Source of the DNA: Oceanihabitans sediminis
Lineage (GTDB): Bacteria; Bacteroidota; Bacteroidia; Flavobacteriales; Flavobacteriaceae
DNA: 64,000 nucleotides
Direction of reading: 5' to 3'
Assembly: GCF_003337215.1 (NCBI RefSeq)
Contig: NZ_QPIG01000003.1
Coordinates: forward strand, 310,001 to 374,000
The notes beneath the pieces were generated by a model that was not told where the DNA came from, did no database searches, and worked only from the letters and a program-made list of their open reading frames with translations. Within the stretch, counting starts at the first letter, position 1. Each line of letters opens with the position of its first letter. Made by a program: the position numbers and the translations under genes. Of this stretch, positions 8,654 to 17,708 are shown one piece after another.

Positions 8654-9487
8654 ATGAAATTTCTACCAAAAATCATAGGTTTCTTTGTCAACTTCTTAAG
8701 TTATATATCACCAAAGTTAGCCGGAAAGCTAGCTATATATTTATTTTCTACTCCTTTAAAAGGAAAACCTACCGAAAAAGATATAGACTTTCTAAATACA
8801 GCCTTTAGAGAAAGCTTGAAATACGATGATTTAAGCATCATGACCTATCGCTGGCTTGGTAAGAACAAAACAATCCTTCTTGCTCATGGTTGGGAAAGCA
8901 ATGCCGCAAGATGGAGACCATTAATTGAAAGTCTTAAAAAACACGATTATAATATTATTGCACTAGATGCTCCTGCTCACGGACACTCGGGTAGCAAACG
9001 TTTTGATGCTATTTTGTATGCGGAATTTATTCAAATAGTTTGTAAAAAATTCAAACCAGATGTTATTGTTGGGCATTCGGTTGGAGGCATGTCAACCATT
9101 TTTTATCAGCATAAATACAAAAACAAACAATTAGAAAAATTAATACTCCTTGGAGCACCTTCTAATATTTCAGATGTATTTACTCGCTATATTAATATGA
9201 TGGGCTACAACAAGCGAGTTGGTAAGCAGATGAATAAAATTGTGCAACAGAAATACGGAAACCTTCCCGCCTATTATTCTGCAGCAAATTTCACAAAAAA
9301 CATTGATACTTCTGCCCTTATCATACATGATGAACGCGATAGAATTATCCCGTATGAAGATGCAAAGCAATATGTTGAAAATTACCAAAATGCAAAACTG
9401 ATTACAACACAAGGCTTCGGTCACTCTTTAAATAACGAAACCATTACAGAGTATATAAATAATTACCTTTCTAAAGAAGCAATTTAA
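8654..9487 (+). CDS. Alpha/beta hydrolase
   Basis: A 277-aa alpha/beta-hydrolase-fold protein. The oxyanion-hole segment AHGW is at 77-80 and the nucleophile elbow GHSVGG at 140-145 has Ser142. The likely acid is Asp229 in HDERDRIIP and the likely base His257 in GFGHS. The N-terminal 35 residues are hydrophobic and could be a membrane-associating segment. The gene abuts the cupin gene. The substrate cannot be predicted; an esterase or a C-C hydrolase are both possible. Confidence 0.85.
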   Translation: MKFLPKIIGFFVNFLSYISPKLAGKLAIYLFSTPLKGKPTEKDIDFLNTAFRESLKYDDLSIMTYRWLGKNKTILLAHGWESNAARWRPLIESLKKHDYNIIALDAPAHGHSGSKRFDAILYAEFIQIVCKKFKPDVIVGHSVGGMSTIFYQHKYKNKQLEKLILLGAPSNISDVFTRYINMMGYNKRVGKQMNKIVQQKYGNLPAYYSAANFTKNIDTSALIIHDERDRIIPYEDAKQYVENYQNAKLITTQGFGHSLNNETITEYINNYLSKEAI

Positions 9488-9506
9488 TTCAGTCTAAAGT
9501 TTATAG

Positions 9507-9514
9507 TATCTTTG
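9507..9514 (+). promoter_or_regulatory. -7 element of rluF, leaderless arrangement
   Basis: TATCTTTG ends 4 nt before the ATG at 9519. A weak TTTA lies 20 nt upstream. The transcript should start at or very near the start codon. Confidence 0.45.
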
Positions 9515-9518
9515 CAAT

Positions 9519-10265
9519 ATGAATGAGAATTTTAAACGTATAAACAAATACTTAAGCGAAGTTGGCTACTGCTCTCGTAGGGAAGCCGACAGACTTATTG
9601 AAGCAGGAAGAGTAACCATTAACGGAGTTGTTCCAGAAATGGGCACTAAAATAGCTCCTACCGATGTGGTTCATGTAGACGGAAAACCTGTTGTAAACAC
9701 CAAAGAATCTTTTACCTACTTAGTTTTCAATAAACCTGTAGGAATCGTGTGTACAACAGATACAAGAGTAGAAAAAGATAATATTATAGATTATATAAAT
9801 TATCCGAAGCGAATTTTCCCTATCGGGAGACTAGACAAACCTAGTGAAGGACTTATTTTCCTAACCGATGATGGAGATATAGTAAACAAAATTCTTCGCG
9901 CAAGTAACAACCACGATAAAGAATACATTGTTACTGTTGATAAGCCTATTTCCCAAACTTTTATAGAGAGAATGTCTAATGGGATTCCTTTAGAAGAACT
10001 AGGGCAAACCACAAAAAAATGTGTCGTTGAAAAATTAGGAACTTATAAATTCCGAATTATTCTAACACAAGGATTAAACAGACAAATTCGTAGAATGTGT
10101 GAGTATTTAAACTACGAAGTGCAAACACTGAAACGTATTCGTATCATGAATATTAAACTAGATATTCCAATTGGAGAAATCAGAGAGTTTACCGAAGAGG
10201 AATTTAGAGTATTAAATGAACTTCTTGAAGATTCTACAAAAGAATACGAAGCCAATAACAAATAA
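9519..10265 (+). CDS. rluF: 23S rRNA pseudouridine synthase, RluF/RsuA family
   Basis: The protein isomerises a uridine in rRNA to pseudouridine; for RluF the target is U2604 of 23S rRNA. It has 248 residues: an N-terminal S4 RNA-binding domain (about 8-55, RINKYLSEVGYCSRREAD) and a catalytic domain with GRLDKPSEGL at 103-112, where Asp106 is the nucleophile. The RluF assignment rather than RluB/RluE/RsuA rests on the overall look of the motif region, and is less certain than the family. It probably has a leaderless mRNA and ends in a strong hairpin terminator. Confidence 0.85.
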   Translation: MNENFKRINKYLSEVGYCSRREADRLIEAGRVTINGVVPEMGTKIAPTDVVHVDGKPVVNTKESFTYLVFNKPVGIVCTTDTRVEKDNIIDYINYPKRIFPIGRLDKPSEGLIFLTDDGDIVNKILRASNNHDKEYIVTVDKPISQTFIERMSNGIPLEELGQTTKKCVVEKLGTYKFRIILTQGLNRQIRRMCEYLNYEVQTLKRIRIMNIKLDIPIGEIREFTEEEFRVLNELLEDSTKEYEANNK

Positions 10266-10290
10266 CACAAACTTCTTTTAAAATAGTAAT

Positions 10291-10330
10291 GCTTGTTATG
10301 ATTATAAGAATAATTATAACAAGCTTTTTT
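10291..10330 (+). terminator. Terminator of rluF
   Basis: A 15-bp stem (one G-T pair) from 10291-10305 and 10310-10324 closes on AAGA and is followed by six T. Confidence 0.85.
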
Positions 10331-10418
10331 ATACAGTACTACTAAGTATAAGTTTACTATTACACCTCTACAAAACAAAATAACAATTTTCTAAAAATCA
10401 ACATTTTACTGTATTTTC

Positions 10419-11916
10419 ATGTCAAAAAACAAGAAGTGCTGTATGAGGATTGCTATTATAATCAAAAATTTAAATAAATTAACCAACTACGAATTAAGAT
10501 TAGCTAACAGAATTAAAATGGACAGCTCGTTTGAGTTATGCCTATTAATTCATGATGGCAGAAAGAATTCCAACGGGATTAATACTAAAAACACCATTAG
10601 TAAATCCCTATTAAAACTTCAATTACAATTAGAATCTAAAATATATAAAAGCAGCTTTATAGCGAACAAACAGGAAATAATTGACTACCTCAAAGCAACA
10701 CCAAGCATTTCTTTCCATCCAACAAAAAAAGGGCATCAAGATATTTTCAGCAAAGAAGATGCCGACAAAATAACACCTTACGATCTTGATATTATATTAA
10801 ATCTAGAATTTGATTCTATTCAAGGAGAAATTCTAAAAACTACAAAACATGGTATTTAGAGCTTTCACCATGGCTATAATCCTAATAATGAAAAAGGTCC
10901 ACCTATATTCTAAAATAGTCACTAGATATACTATTCAAAAACATTAATCTGTTACAAAACAACCAATTACATTATCAAGAAATTCCGATTGATTCCAACC
11001 CTTTATTAAAATCACCAGGCATCAAATATACTCTAAAGTATATTGCTCATTTTCTTTCCAATTTTATAAGCAGAATAAAAAGAGCGTATTGCTGAAAGAT
11101 TTTTAGGAACTCGTATCCATCGTTGGACATTATTTACAGGAAAAGGACCCTTTGAGAAAACCGCATTGCAAAGTTTAAAACCCATAAAACTACCTAAGGA
11201 TGAGTTTTGGGCAGACCCTTTTCTTTTTCCATATAAAGGAGAAGCCTATGTGTTTTTTGAAATTTATTCTTATAAAACCAAATTAGGAAAAATCTCTTGT
11301 GGAAGAATTCAAAATAATGAAATTGTAGAGGTTCAAGACATATTAGATTTTGACTATCATCTTTCCTACCCTTTTATTTTTGAGGAAGATGATTCGATAT
11401 TTATGATACCAGAAACTAGCGACAACAACCAAGTTGAAATATATAAGTGCGAGTCCTTTCCTAATAAATGGAGTTTATACGCCACAGCTTTTGAAGGAGA
11501 AAAAATAGTGGACACAAGTTATTATAAAGATGAAAACGGACAACGATGGCTCTTTTTAAACAAAGCTTTTGGTGAGCATTCAAGCAATCTATACATCTAC
11601 AAAATAGATTCTTTAAAACTTAATAAAATAGAAACTCATAAGAAAAACCCTGTAATTATAGATACTAGGCTTGCTAAAATGCAGGTAAGATTTTCAATTT
11701 AGAAAACAAGAAAATCAGACCTTCGTAAAATAACTCTAAAGGGGTTTACGGTTACGGATTAAACTTAAATGTTATAAAAAAACTAACTATTGATGATTAT
11801 ATAGAAGAAAAAATAGTTAGTATTGAACCTGACTCCCACAAAGGCATTAAAGCAACACACAACCTTAGCCTTTTAGATGATTTTATATTATAGATGGCTC
11901 CTACAAACGTCTATAA
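10419..11916 (+). pseudogene. Decayed gene: formyltransferase-like N-half plus GINT1-like beta-propeller C-half
   Basis: Conceptual reading gives one protein broken many times. 10419-10856 is open (a likely original start is the ATG at 10443, MRIAII). It ends at a TAG at 10857 exactly where homologues have Trp, since the next codons read SFHHGYNP, as in KHGIWSFHHG. More stops follow to about 11090. From about 11090, reading resumes in the same frame (GTRIHRWTLFTGKGPF, then DEFWADPFLF, MIPETSDNN). Around 11683 the frame shifts (NAGKIFNLENKKIRPS), a TAA interrupts it, and a second shift near 11886 restores FYIIDG before the final TAA at 11914-11916. The halves resemble bacterial formyl-transferase-like proteins fused to the glucosamine inositolphosphorylceramide transferase-type propeller domain, usually found near glycan genes. 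No neighbour here is a glycan gene. Confidence 0.8.
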
Positions 11917-11921
11917 TCTCT

Positions 11922-12653
11922 TTATTTGGAATTCTTGTTGCTTTTGTTTCGGGTAAGATAAAATGGCAAATATATTAGCAAGAAAAACGGAATTAAAATA
12001 AGCTCAACCACTAATAAATAGTATGGCCAATCTCCTAAATAATCTAAGGCCGAAGCAGATGCTGGTTTTCTATTTAAATAAAAATAATTAGATTTTAAAA
12101 AGTAGTTTATGGCCATAATAACTACAACATAAACTTGTAAAGCCATAAAGGATTTAAAAATACTTTTAAATCTTGGTCGCATTCGCAAAGCGAAGACAGC
12201 ATAAAAAATAATAGTGAGCAGACCTAAATGTACAATCCAATACCTGAAATAATCAAAGCTTGGAAAACCAACTGCAATATCTGGCGTTAAAACACCTTGT
12301 GTAGTACCTGCAATAACCCAAAATAACAAAATTTCAAACATCCAATACTTTCTAGAAAAAGTAAAAATCGGAATGATTAAAGCCAAGAAACTACATAAAA
12401 ACAAAGGGAGGTCTGTGGTGATAGAGTAATTTCCTAAACTAATCAAATAACTATGATAAGTTATAATAGCACCAGAAACAAAAACACCGAAATATTTGAA
12501 TACCTGTTGTTTTTGCTCTACAGATAAATTTCTATTGGAAAAACGAATTATAAAGACACAAAAAAGGGTAGCAATTAGAATTGGCAATATATGTTGCACA
12601 CTTCCAATGATTACCCTATTTGTATTTAATACTAGTACTTGAAGCAAATTCAC
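11922..12653 (-). CDS. YwaF/TMEM164-like integral membrane protein
   Basis: A 243-aa protein with about seven hydrophobic helices (roughly 15-36, 50-70, 75-98, 103-120, 132-155, 165-185, 212-235). The order of motifs, with LPLFLCSFLALIIPI in the third helix and GVLTPDIAVGFPSFDY after the fourth, matches the TIGR02206/YwaF family related to eukaryotic TMEM164. TMEM164 is reported to be an acyltransferase in lipid remodelling; activity of the bacterial proteins is not established to my knowledge. The only in-frame start is a GTG at 12653, 15 bp after the folD stop, so the two genes are probably co-transcribed. Confidence 0.75.
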   Translation of the reverse strand: MNLLQVLVLNTNRVIIGSVQHILPILIATLFCVFIIRFSNRNLSVEQKQQVFKYFGVFVSGAIITYHSYLISLGNYSITTDLPLFLCSFLALIIPIFTFSRKYWMFEILLFWVIAGTTQGVLTPDIAVGFPSFDYFRYWIVHLGLLTIIFYAVFALRMRPRFKSIFKSFMALQVYVVVIMAINYFLKSNYFYLNRKPASASALDYLGDWPYYLLVVELILIPFFLLIYLPFYLTRNKSNKNSK

Positions 12654-12667
12654 GCTACAATATAAGT

Positions 12668-13546
12668 TTATTGTAGGTGTCTTTCTCTAGCTAAAAGTGT
12701 ATTTTTAAGAAGCATCGCAATAGTCATTGGTCCTACTCCACCTGGAACAGGTGTTATAAAACTTGCTTTTTTGCTTACGTTTTCAAAATCTACGTCTCCA
12801 GTAATAACATAACCTTTTGGTGCGTTTTCATCTGGAACACGAGTAATTCCAACATCAATTACTACAACATCATCTTTCACCATTTCAGCTTTTAAATAAT
12901 TAGGTTGCCCTAAAGCTGTAATAATAATATCTGCTTGACTTGTTATTTGTGTAATATTCTTAGTGTGACTGTGTGTAAGTGTTACCGTAGAGTTTCCTGG
13001 AAAACCTTTTCTTCCCATTAAAATACTCATTGGTCTTCCTACTATGTGAGATCTTCCAATAACTACAGTATGTTTTCCTTTCGTTTCTACACCATAACGA
13101 TCTAGTAACTCTAAAATACCAAATGGAGTTGCAGGAATAAAAGTTGACATATCTAAAGCCATTTTTCCAAAGTTCATTGGATGGAAACCATCAACATCTT
13201 TATCTGGGTTAACAGCCATTAAAACCTTTTGTGTATTGATTTGTGGAGGCAATGGTAATTGAATAATAAACCCATCTATATTACTATCTTGGTTTAATTC
13301 TTCAATTTTATCTAATAATTCAATTTCACTTGTGGTATTAGATAATCTTACCATAGTAGACTCAAAACCTACACGTTCACAAGCACGAACTTTACTAGCA
13401 ACATAAGTTAAACTTGCTCCGTCATTACCAACAATAATTGCAGCTAAATGTGGTACTTTTTCCCCTTTAGCTTTCATTTTTTTCACCTGTTCGGTAATTT
13501 CATCCTTAATGTCGTTGCTGATTTTTTTTCCGTCTAAGATTGTCAT
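12668..13546 (-). CDS. folD: Bifunctional methylenetetrahydrofolate dehydrogenase/cyclohydrolase
   Basis: FolD interconverts 5,10-methylene-, 5,10-methenyl- and 10-formyl-tetrahydrofolate in the cytoplasm. It has 292 residues, the normal length. The active-site segment GNDGASLTYVASK (40-52) carries the Tyr48/Lys52 pair. Other family signatures are DVDGFHPMNFG, the NADP-binding VIGRSHIVGRP and the C-terminal TPVPGGVGPMT. It lies downstream of ffh on the same strand (112-bp gap, with a weak TGTCTTTG -7 element) and upstream of the YwaF-like gene. Nothing is unusual. Confidence 0.96.
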   Translation of the reverse strand: MTILDGKKISNDIKDEITEQVKKMKAKGEKVPHLAAIIVGNDGASLTYVASKVRACERVGFESTMVRLSNTTSEIELLDKIEELNQDSNIDGFIIQLPLPPQINTQKVLMAVNPDKDVDGFHPMNFGKMALDMSTFIPATPFGILELLDRYGVETKGKHTVVIGRSHIVGRPMSILMGRKGFPGNSTVTLTHSHTKNITQITSQADIIITALGQPNYLKAEMVKDDVVVIDVGITRVPDENAPKGYVITGDVDFENVSKKASFITPVPGGVGPMTIAMLLKNTLLARERHLQ

Positions 13547-13658
13547 GTTGTTTGAGCTTTAGTCACTACGAATACATGAATTTATTCAAGTAATTTCGCA
13601 AAGACACAAATTAATATATTTATAATGATTCAGAAATAGTTTAAAACTCTCTAAGGAA

Positions 13659-14987
13659 TTACCTCATGTTTTTCATTGCTTGCATCATGCGTTTTCCGCC
13701 TCCGCCTTGCATCATTTTCATCATCTTCGACATTTGGTTGAATTGCTTTAACAGTTGATTTACTTCTTGTACCGATGTACCAGAACCTTTACCAATTCTT
13801 TTCTTTCTACTTGCGTTAATAATAGAAGGGTTAGAACGCTCTTCTGGAGTCATAGAGTGAATAATAGCTTCAATACCTTTAAAAGCATCATCATCTATAT
13901 CAATATCTTTCATCATTTTTCCAGCTCCAGGAATCATTCCAATAAGATCTTTCATGTTCCCCATTTTCTTGATCTGTTGGATTTGCTTTAAGAAATCGTC
14001 AAAACCAAATTGGTTCTTAGCAATTTTCTTCTGTAGCTTACGAGCTTCCTCTTCATCAAATTGTTCTTGTGCTCTTTCCACAAGAGATACAACATCCCCC
14101 ATTCCAAGAATACGGTCTGCCATACGTGAAGGATAGAAAACATCAATTGCTTCCATTTTCTCTCCGGTACCAATAAACTTAATTGGTTTATTTACTACCG
14201 TTTTAATAGAAATTGCTGCTCCACCTCGCGTATCACCATCTAATTTTGTAAGAATTACTCCGTCAAAATTTAAAACATCGTTAAAGGCTTTTGCTGTATT
14301 AACAGCATCCTGACCTGTCATAGAATCTACTACAAACAATGTTTCTTGTGGCTGGATAGCTTTATGAATGTTTGATATCTCGGTCATCATTGCCTCATCT
14401 ACAGCTAAACGACCCGCGGTATCAATAATAACTACATTGTGTCCGTTTGCTTTTGCATGAGCAATACCTGCTTCTGCAATAGCAACAGGATCTGTATTTC
14501 CTTTATCGCTAAAAACCTCCACTTTAATTTGATCTCCTACAACGTGTAACTGATCAATCGCAGCTGGACGATAAACGTCACAGGCAACTAATAAAGGTTT
14601 CTTTGTTTTTTTATTTTTAAGATAGTTGGCTAGTTTACCAGAAAAGGTTGTTTTACCAGACCCTTGTAAACCTGACATTAAAATAACCGTTGGTGCACCA
14701 GATAAATTAAGACCTTCTGCATCACCTCCCATTAATTCGGTAAGTTCGTCTTTAACAATCTTAACCATTAATTGTCCTGGCTGAAGACTTGTTAATACGT
14801 TTTGCCCAAGTGCCTTTTCTTTTACTTTAGTGGTAAAATCTTTAGCAATTTTAAAGTTAACATCCGCATCTAGTAAAGCTCGACGTACTTCTTTTAGGGT
14901 TTCGGCAACGTTAACTTCTGTAATACTACCATGACCTTTTAAGATATGTAGGGCTTTATCTAACTTTTCACTTAAATTATTAAACAT
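13659..14987 (-). CDS. ffh: Signal recognition particle protein Ffh
   Basis: Ffh is the SRP54 GTPase that delivers nascent membrane proteins to FtsY and the Sec translocon. It has 442 residues. The N domain (1-95) is followed by the G domain with G1 GLQGSGKTT at 106-114, the DTAGR motif and TKLDGDTRGGA. The C-terminal M domain is Met-rich (KMMKMMQ, KRMMQAMKNM) for signal-sequence and 4.5S RNA binding. A TATTTTTG element at 15011-15018 on the reverse strand may be its -7 box. Confidence 0.97.
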   Translation of the reverse strand: MFNNLSEKLDKALHILKGHGSITEVNVAETLKEVRRALLDADVNFKIAKDFTTKVKEKALGQNVLTSLQPGQLMVKIVKDELTELMGGDAEGLNLSGAPTVILMSGLQGSGKTTFSGKLANYLKNKKTKKPLLVACDVYRPAAIDQLHVVGDQIKVEVFSDKGNTDPVAIAEAGIAHAKANGHNVVIIDTAGRLAVDEAMMTEISNIHKAIQPQETLFVVDSMTGQDAVNTAKAFNDVLNFDGVILTKLDGDTRGGAAISIKTVVNKPIKFIGTGEKMEAIDVFYPSRMADRILGMGDVVSLVERAQEQFDEEEARKLQKKIAKNQFGFDDFLKQIQQIKKMGNMKDLIGMIPGAGKMMKDIDIDDDAFKGIEAIIHSMTPEERSNPSIINASRKKRIGKGSGTSVQEVNQLLKQFNQMSKMMKMMQGGGGKRMMQAMKNMR

Positions 14988-15050
14988 ACTTTTTTTGCTT
15001 TTAGAAGTTGCAAAAATAAGGATTTACTACGTTTAAATGAAGTATATTAT

Positions 15051-15709
15051 TTAAAAATATTCTTGATACTGCATAACCCGAAAATCAAAAGTGTTAAATT
15101 GTGGGTTACTGGCCTTAAGTTGCTTATACAAAGGCATACTACCAATGGCTCTATTTGCAGATCCAGACGATGAAGTTAGCGAAATGGTTTGTATATATCT
15201 TCCTTGGAAATGAAACTGATGTTCTCTTAGAATTTCATTAGAAACTAGCTCTAATTTTAATCCGTATTCCTTTAAATGTTTTCGAAAGAAATACTCGGGT
15301 CCGTTTTTGCTATTTCCTCCTATAAACAAAAGTGTTTCAATAGATGGATACTCTCTTAAATAGCCTAAAATATTTCGAAGTTTAATATTACGCATACCTA
15401 AATCGGAAGCATCAATTTTATTTCTTTCGGCACTTTCAACAATATCACAAACCCCTATTTTATGTTTTATTAAGAATGCTTTTCGTTCTTCAATTGCTTC
15501 TTTCGAATTATCGTAACGTAAATTTAATTGATGGATTTTATCCATATACAGCCACAAGGAATTATAGTAACTGCCATAGCAGAAATTTACATCTTTTTCT
15601 AAAAGTTCGCCTATGCTAAAGCGCGGAGGTGGCAAAGTACCAACAATCAACTTTTTAGTGTTCTTTTCTTTTGGATAAAAGGTGGATATGGATGTTTATG
15701 TAAAAACAT
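15051..15709 (-). CDS. Uracil-DNA-glycosylase-superfamily-like protein with an apparent frameshift near the 5' end
   Basis: The main frame (199 codons, 15051-15650) starts only with a TTG and begins LIVGTLPPPRFS, which looks like an internal beta strand rather than a natural N-terminus. GTLPPP, LFIGGNSKNG and SLTSSSGSANR sit where UDG-superfamily proteins have their uracil-binding and DNA-intercalating loops, so a base-excision glycosylase fold is likely but not proven. A second frame starts at ATG 15709 (MFLHKHPYPPFI) and ends at a TGA overlapping the TTG. Restoring one base near 15670-15676 would join them as PFIPKEKNTKKLIVGT. This is either a disrupted gene, a sequencing error, or a short upstream ORF coupled through TTGA. 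Functional status is open. Confidence 0.6.
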
Positions 15710-15787
15710 AGAGACTTACAAAGTAAGAAATCTTTTTGGTGTTTCGTATTATACTTTGCTTTTAAAAGTCCCTAAATCGTATAGGTT

Positions 15788-16513
15788 TTATTTTAAGAGT
15801 TCTAAAGCTTTTTCTGTCTTGCTAATTGTTGTTTTATAAATTGCTTTATTGCGTTTAGTCATGTGTTGGTATTCAGACATTAGTTCTTCTAGAATTTCTT
15901 TTCCTTCCTCTTTATTATTTCTAGATATTAAGAATTCAGCTAAATACAGTCTTTCATTATAATTAGAAAAACGAACATCTATAGCTCGTAACTGTGCTTC
16001 TGCTTCCTCTTCCTTTCCTTGTTTTTCTAAAGCCATTCCGTAGAAAAATGGTAATTGAGATTTTTTAAATTCGGTGTGATCTAAAATTCTTTCGGCATAC
16101 ATAACAACCTGATCATAAGCTTGAGTATGATAATTGCTCACAATTAAACCTTTGATGACATAAAAATCATTTTGATAGTAACCATCCAGAGCAGACTCGT
16201 AAACTCTAATAGCATTCTGATAATCTTTCACTTCTAGATAAGCATCTGCCAAATTTATTTTATTCTGAAAGGTGTCGGAAAACGCTAGTTGTTCCTCTAA
16301 CGCTTTTATCTTTTTAAGAGGTTGTACAACAGAAACGACTTCTTTTGTTATCGTTTCTGTTTTTTGCTTGTTATAAACTTGTGTTATTAAATAAATAGCG
16401 CAGCCTATTAGAGGTAAAAAAATGATTAAAAAGATCCAATAGTATTTATTTCTATTTCTAATAAGGTGATATAAGCAATAAGCTTGTAAAGCAATTAATA
16501 AGTAAAAAGACAT
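15788..16513 (-). CDS. TPR-repeat membrane protein
   Basis: A 241-aa protein. Residues 1-45 contain two hydrophobic helices separated by HLIRNRNKYYW, a PLDc_N-like membrane anchor. From about 70 to 235 there are tetratricopeptide-type helix pairs (for example KINLADAYLEVKDYQNAIRVYESAL). It is therefore probably a membrane-attached scaffold for protein-protein contacts; the side of the membrane cannot be decided from the sequence. No partner is suggested by the neighbours. Confidence 0.75.
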   Translation of the reverse strand: MSFYLLIALQAYCLYHLIRNRNKYYWIFLIIFLPLIGCAIYLITQVYNKQKTETITKEVVSVVQPLKKIKALEEQLAFSDTFQNKINLADAYLEVKDYQNAIRVYESALDGYYQNDFYVIKGLIVSNYHTQAYDQVVMYAERILDHTEFKKSQLPFFYGMALEKQGKEEEAEAQLRAIDVRFSNYNERLYLAEFLISRNNKEEGKEILEELMSEYQHMTKRNKAIYKTTISKTEKALELLK

Positions 16514-16604
16514 AATTGTTAAAGTATTTTTAAATCGTTAATTTAAGCAAAGTAAGAGCTGAAAATTTCTTATATTATTGCTACTAATAATTAAATTGAA
16601 AACT

Positions 16605-16736
16605 ATGGGTAAAGGAGACAAAAAAACGAGACGCGGAAAAATACACAGAGGAACTTTTGGTGTTAGAAGACCAAAAATAAAAAAACGTGTTAGACCGGAA
16701 ACTAAAATTAGTGTAGATAAAAAAGCTAAAATCTAA
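16605..16736 (+). CDS. 30S ribosomal protein bTHX (Thx)
   Basis: A 43-codon gene, MGKGDKKTRRGKIHRGTFG then a very basic tail. It matches the small Thx/PSRP-4-type ribosomal protein that binds the head of the 30S subunit and is typical of Bacteroidota. The sequence is strongly Lys/Arg-rich and starts with the conserved GKGDKKT. The ATG at 16605 is the only sensible start. Its TAA ends at 16736 and the reverse-strand yaaA stop begins at 16737, so the two convergent genes touch with no spacer. Confidence 0.9.
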   Translation: MGKGDKKTRRGKIHRGTFGVRRPKIKKRVRPETKISVDKKAKI

Positions 16737-17495
16737 CTACCTAATAAATACTAATTCTTTGTCTGTTGATTGGCTTTCGCTAAATCCGTAGCCTTCGTAA
16801 TCAAAGCCTTTTAAATCATCAATTGTATTTGCATTGGTATCTACAATATATCTTGCCATTGCTCCTCTTGCTTGTTTGGCAAAAAACGAGATTACTTTGT
16901 ATTTACCATTTTTAAAATCTTTGAAATTGGCTGTAATTACAGGCACTTTTAAAGATTTAACATCTACTGCTTTAAAATACTCATTACTTGCAAGATTTAA
17001 AAACAATTCCTCTTCTTTTAACTCATCGTTAAGTGCATTGGTAACTTTCTCTTTCCAAAACTCATACAGGTTTTTGCTTTTACCAACCGGGAATTTAGTT
17101 CCCATTTCTAATCGGTAGGCTTGTATTAAGTCTAATGGTTTTAAAACGCCATATAAACCTGAAAGAATTCTAACGGTATCTTGAAGTTTATCTAGTTTTT
17201 CTAAAGGAATGCTGTTTGCATCTAAACCTTTATAAACATCTCCAGAAAAAGTATAAATAGCTGGTCTTGCATTTTCTTTTGTAAATGGTAAACTCCATTC
17301 TTGGTTTCGCTCATAATTAAGCTGTCCAAGATTATCGGAAATCTTCATTAACTTAGATAGATCTTTTGCAGACTCTTTTTTAAGCAATTTATTAATACGC
17401 TCGGCTTCTTTTAAAAAAGGAGCTTCGGTACTTTTTATTGTTGGTAGCTTTGTTTCAAAGTCTAATGACTTAGCTGGAGATATTACTAGTTTCAT
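16737..17495 (-). CDS. yaaA: Peroxide stress protein YaaA (DUF328/UPF0246)
   Basis: A 252-aa cytoplasmic protein of the YaaA family, which in E. coli lowers free iron and oxidative damage during peroxide stress. Diagnostic features are the N-terminus MKLVISPAKSLDF, the internal SGLYGVLKPLDLIQAYRLEMG and the C-terminal FAKQARGAMARY. The length is normal. It stands alone between the convergent bTHX gene and rluD. No regulatory site such as an OxyR box is recognisable. Confidence 0.93.
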   Translation of the reverse strand: MKLVISPAKSLDFETKLPTIKSTEAPFLKEAERINKLLKKESAKDLSKLMKISDNLGQLNYERNQEWSLPFTKENARPAIYTFSGDVYKGLDANSIPLEKLDKLQDTVRILSGLYGVLKPLDLIQAYRLEMGTKFPVGKSKNLYEFWKEKVTNALNDELKEEELFLNLASNEYFKAVDVKSLKVPVITANFKDFKNGKYKVISFFAKQARGAMARYIVDTNANTIDDLKGFDYEGYGFSESQSTDKELVFIR

Positions 17496-17644
17496 ATTTA
17501 TTTCCTAGAAATGCAGGAATCTCATTAAAGGTTAATTAATTCACTTTCAATAAAACCAAATTTACAATATAGTTTCTTCATTTTGAAATACTACAAACTG
17601 AAAAATTCTATACATCTATAAACATTTACTATGCATTTATTTAT

Positions 17645-17680
17645 ACTAGGTGAAGCAAGAAAAACACTTAATCACCTAGT
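17645..17680. repeat. Inverted repeat between rluD and yaaA
   Basis: ACTAGGTGA (17645-17653) and TCACCTAGT (17672-17680) form a perfect 9-bp inverted repeat with an 18-nt spacer. No U tract follows directly, so it may be a second-line terminator of rluD or a regulatory stem-loop. Confidence 0.5.
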
Positions 17681-17685
17681 TTAAA

Positions 17686-17708
17686 AAGACTTAAGAAACT
17701 ACAAGTCT
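17686..17708 (-). terminator. Probable terminator overlapping the rluD stop codon
   Basis: On the reverse strand AGACTT and AAGTCT pair across 10 nt and are followed by a short T run. The 5' arm overlaps the TAG stop of the pseudouridine synthase gene. Confidence 0.5.

Noticed and set aside
11166-11702. A separate functional gene in the middle of the decayed region
   Set aside because: It starts only with TTG; the upstream codons GTRIHRWTLF continue the same protein, and downstream frames complete it, so it is a fragment of one pseudogene.
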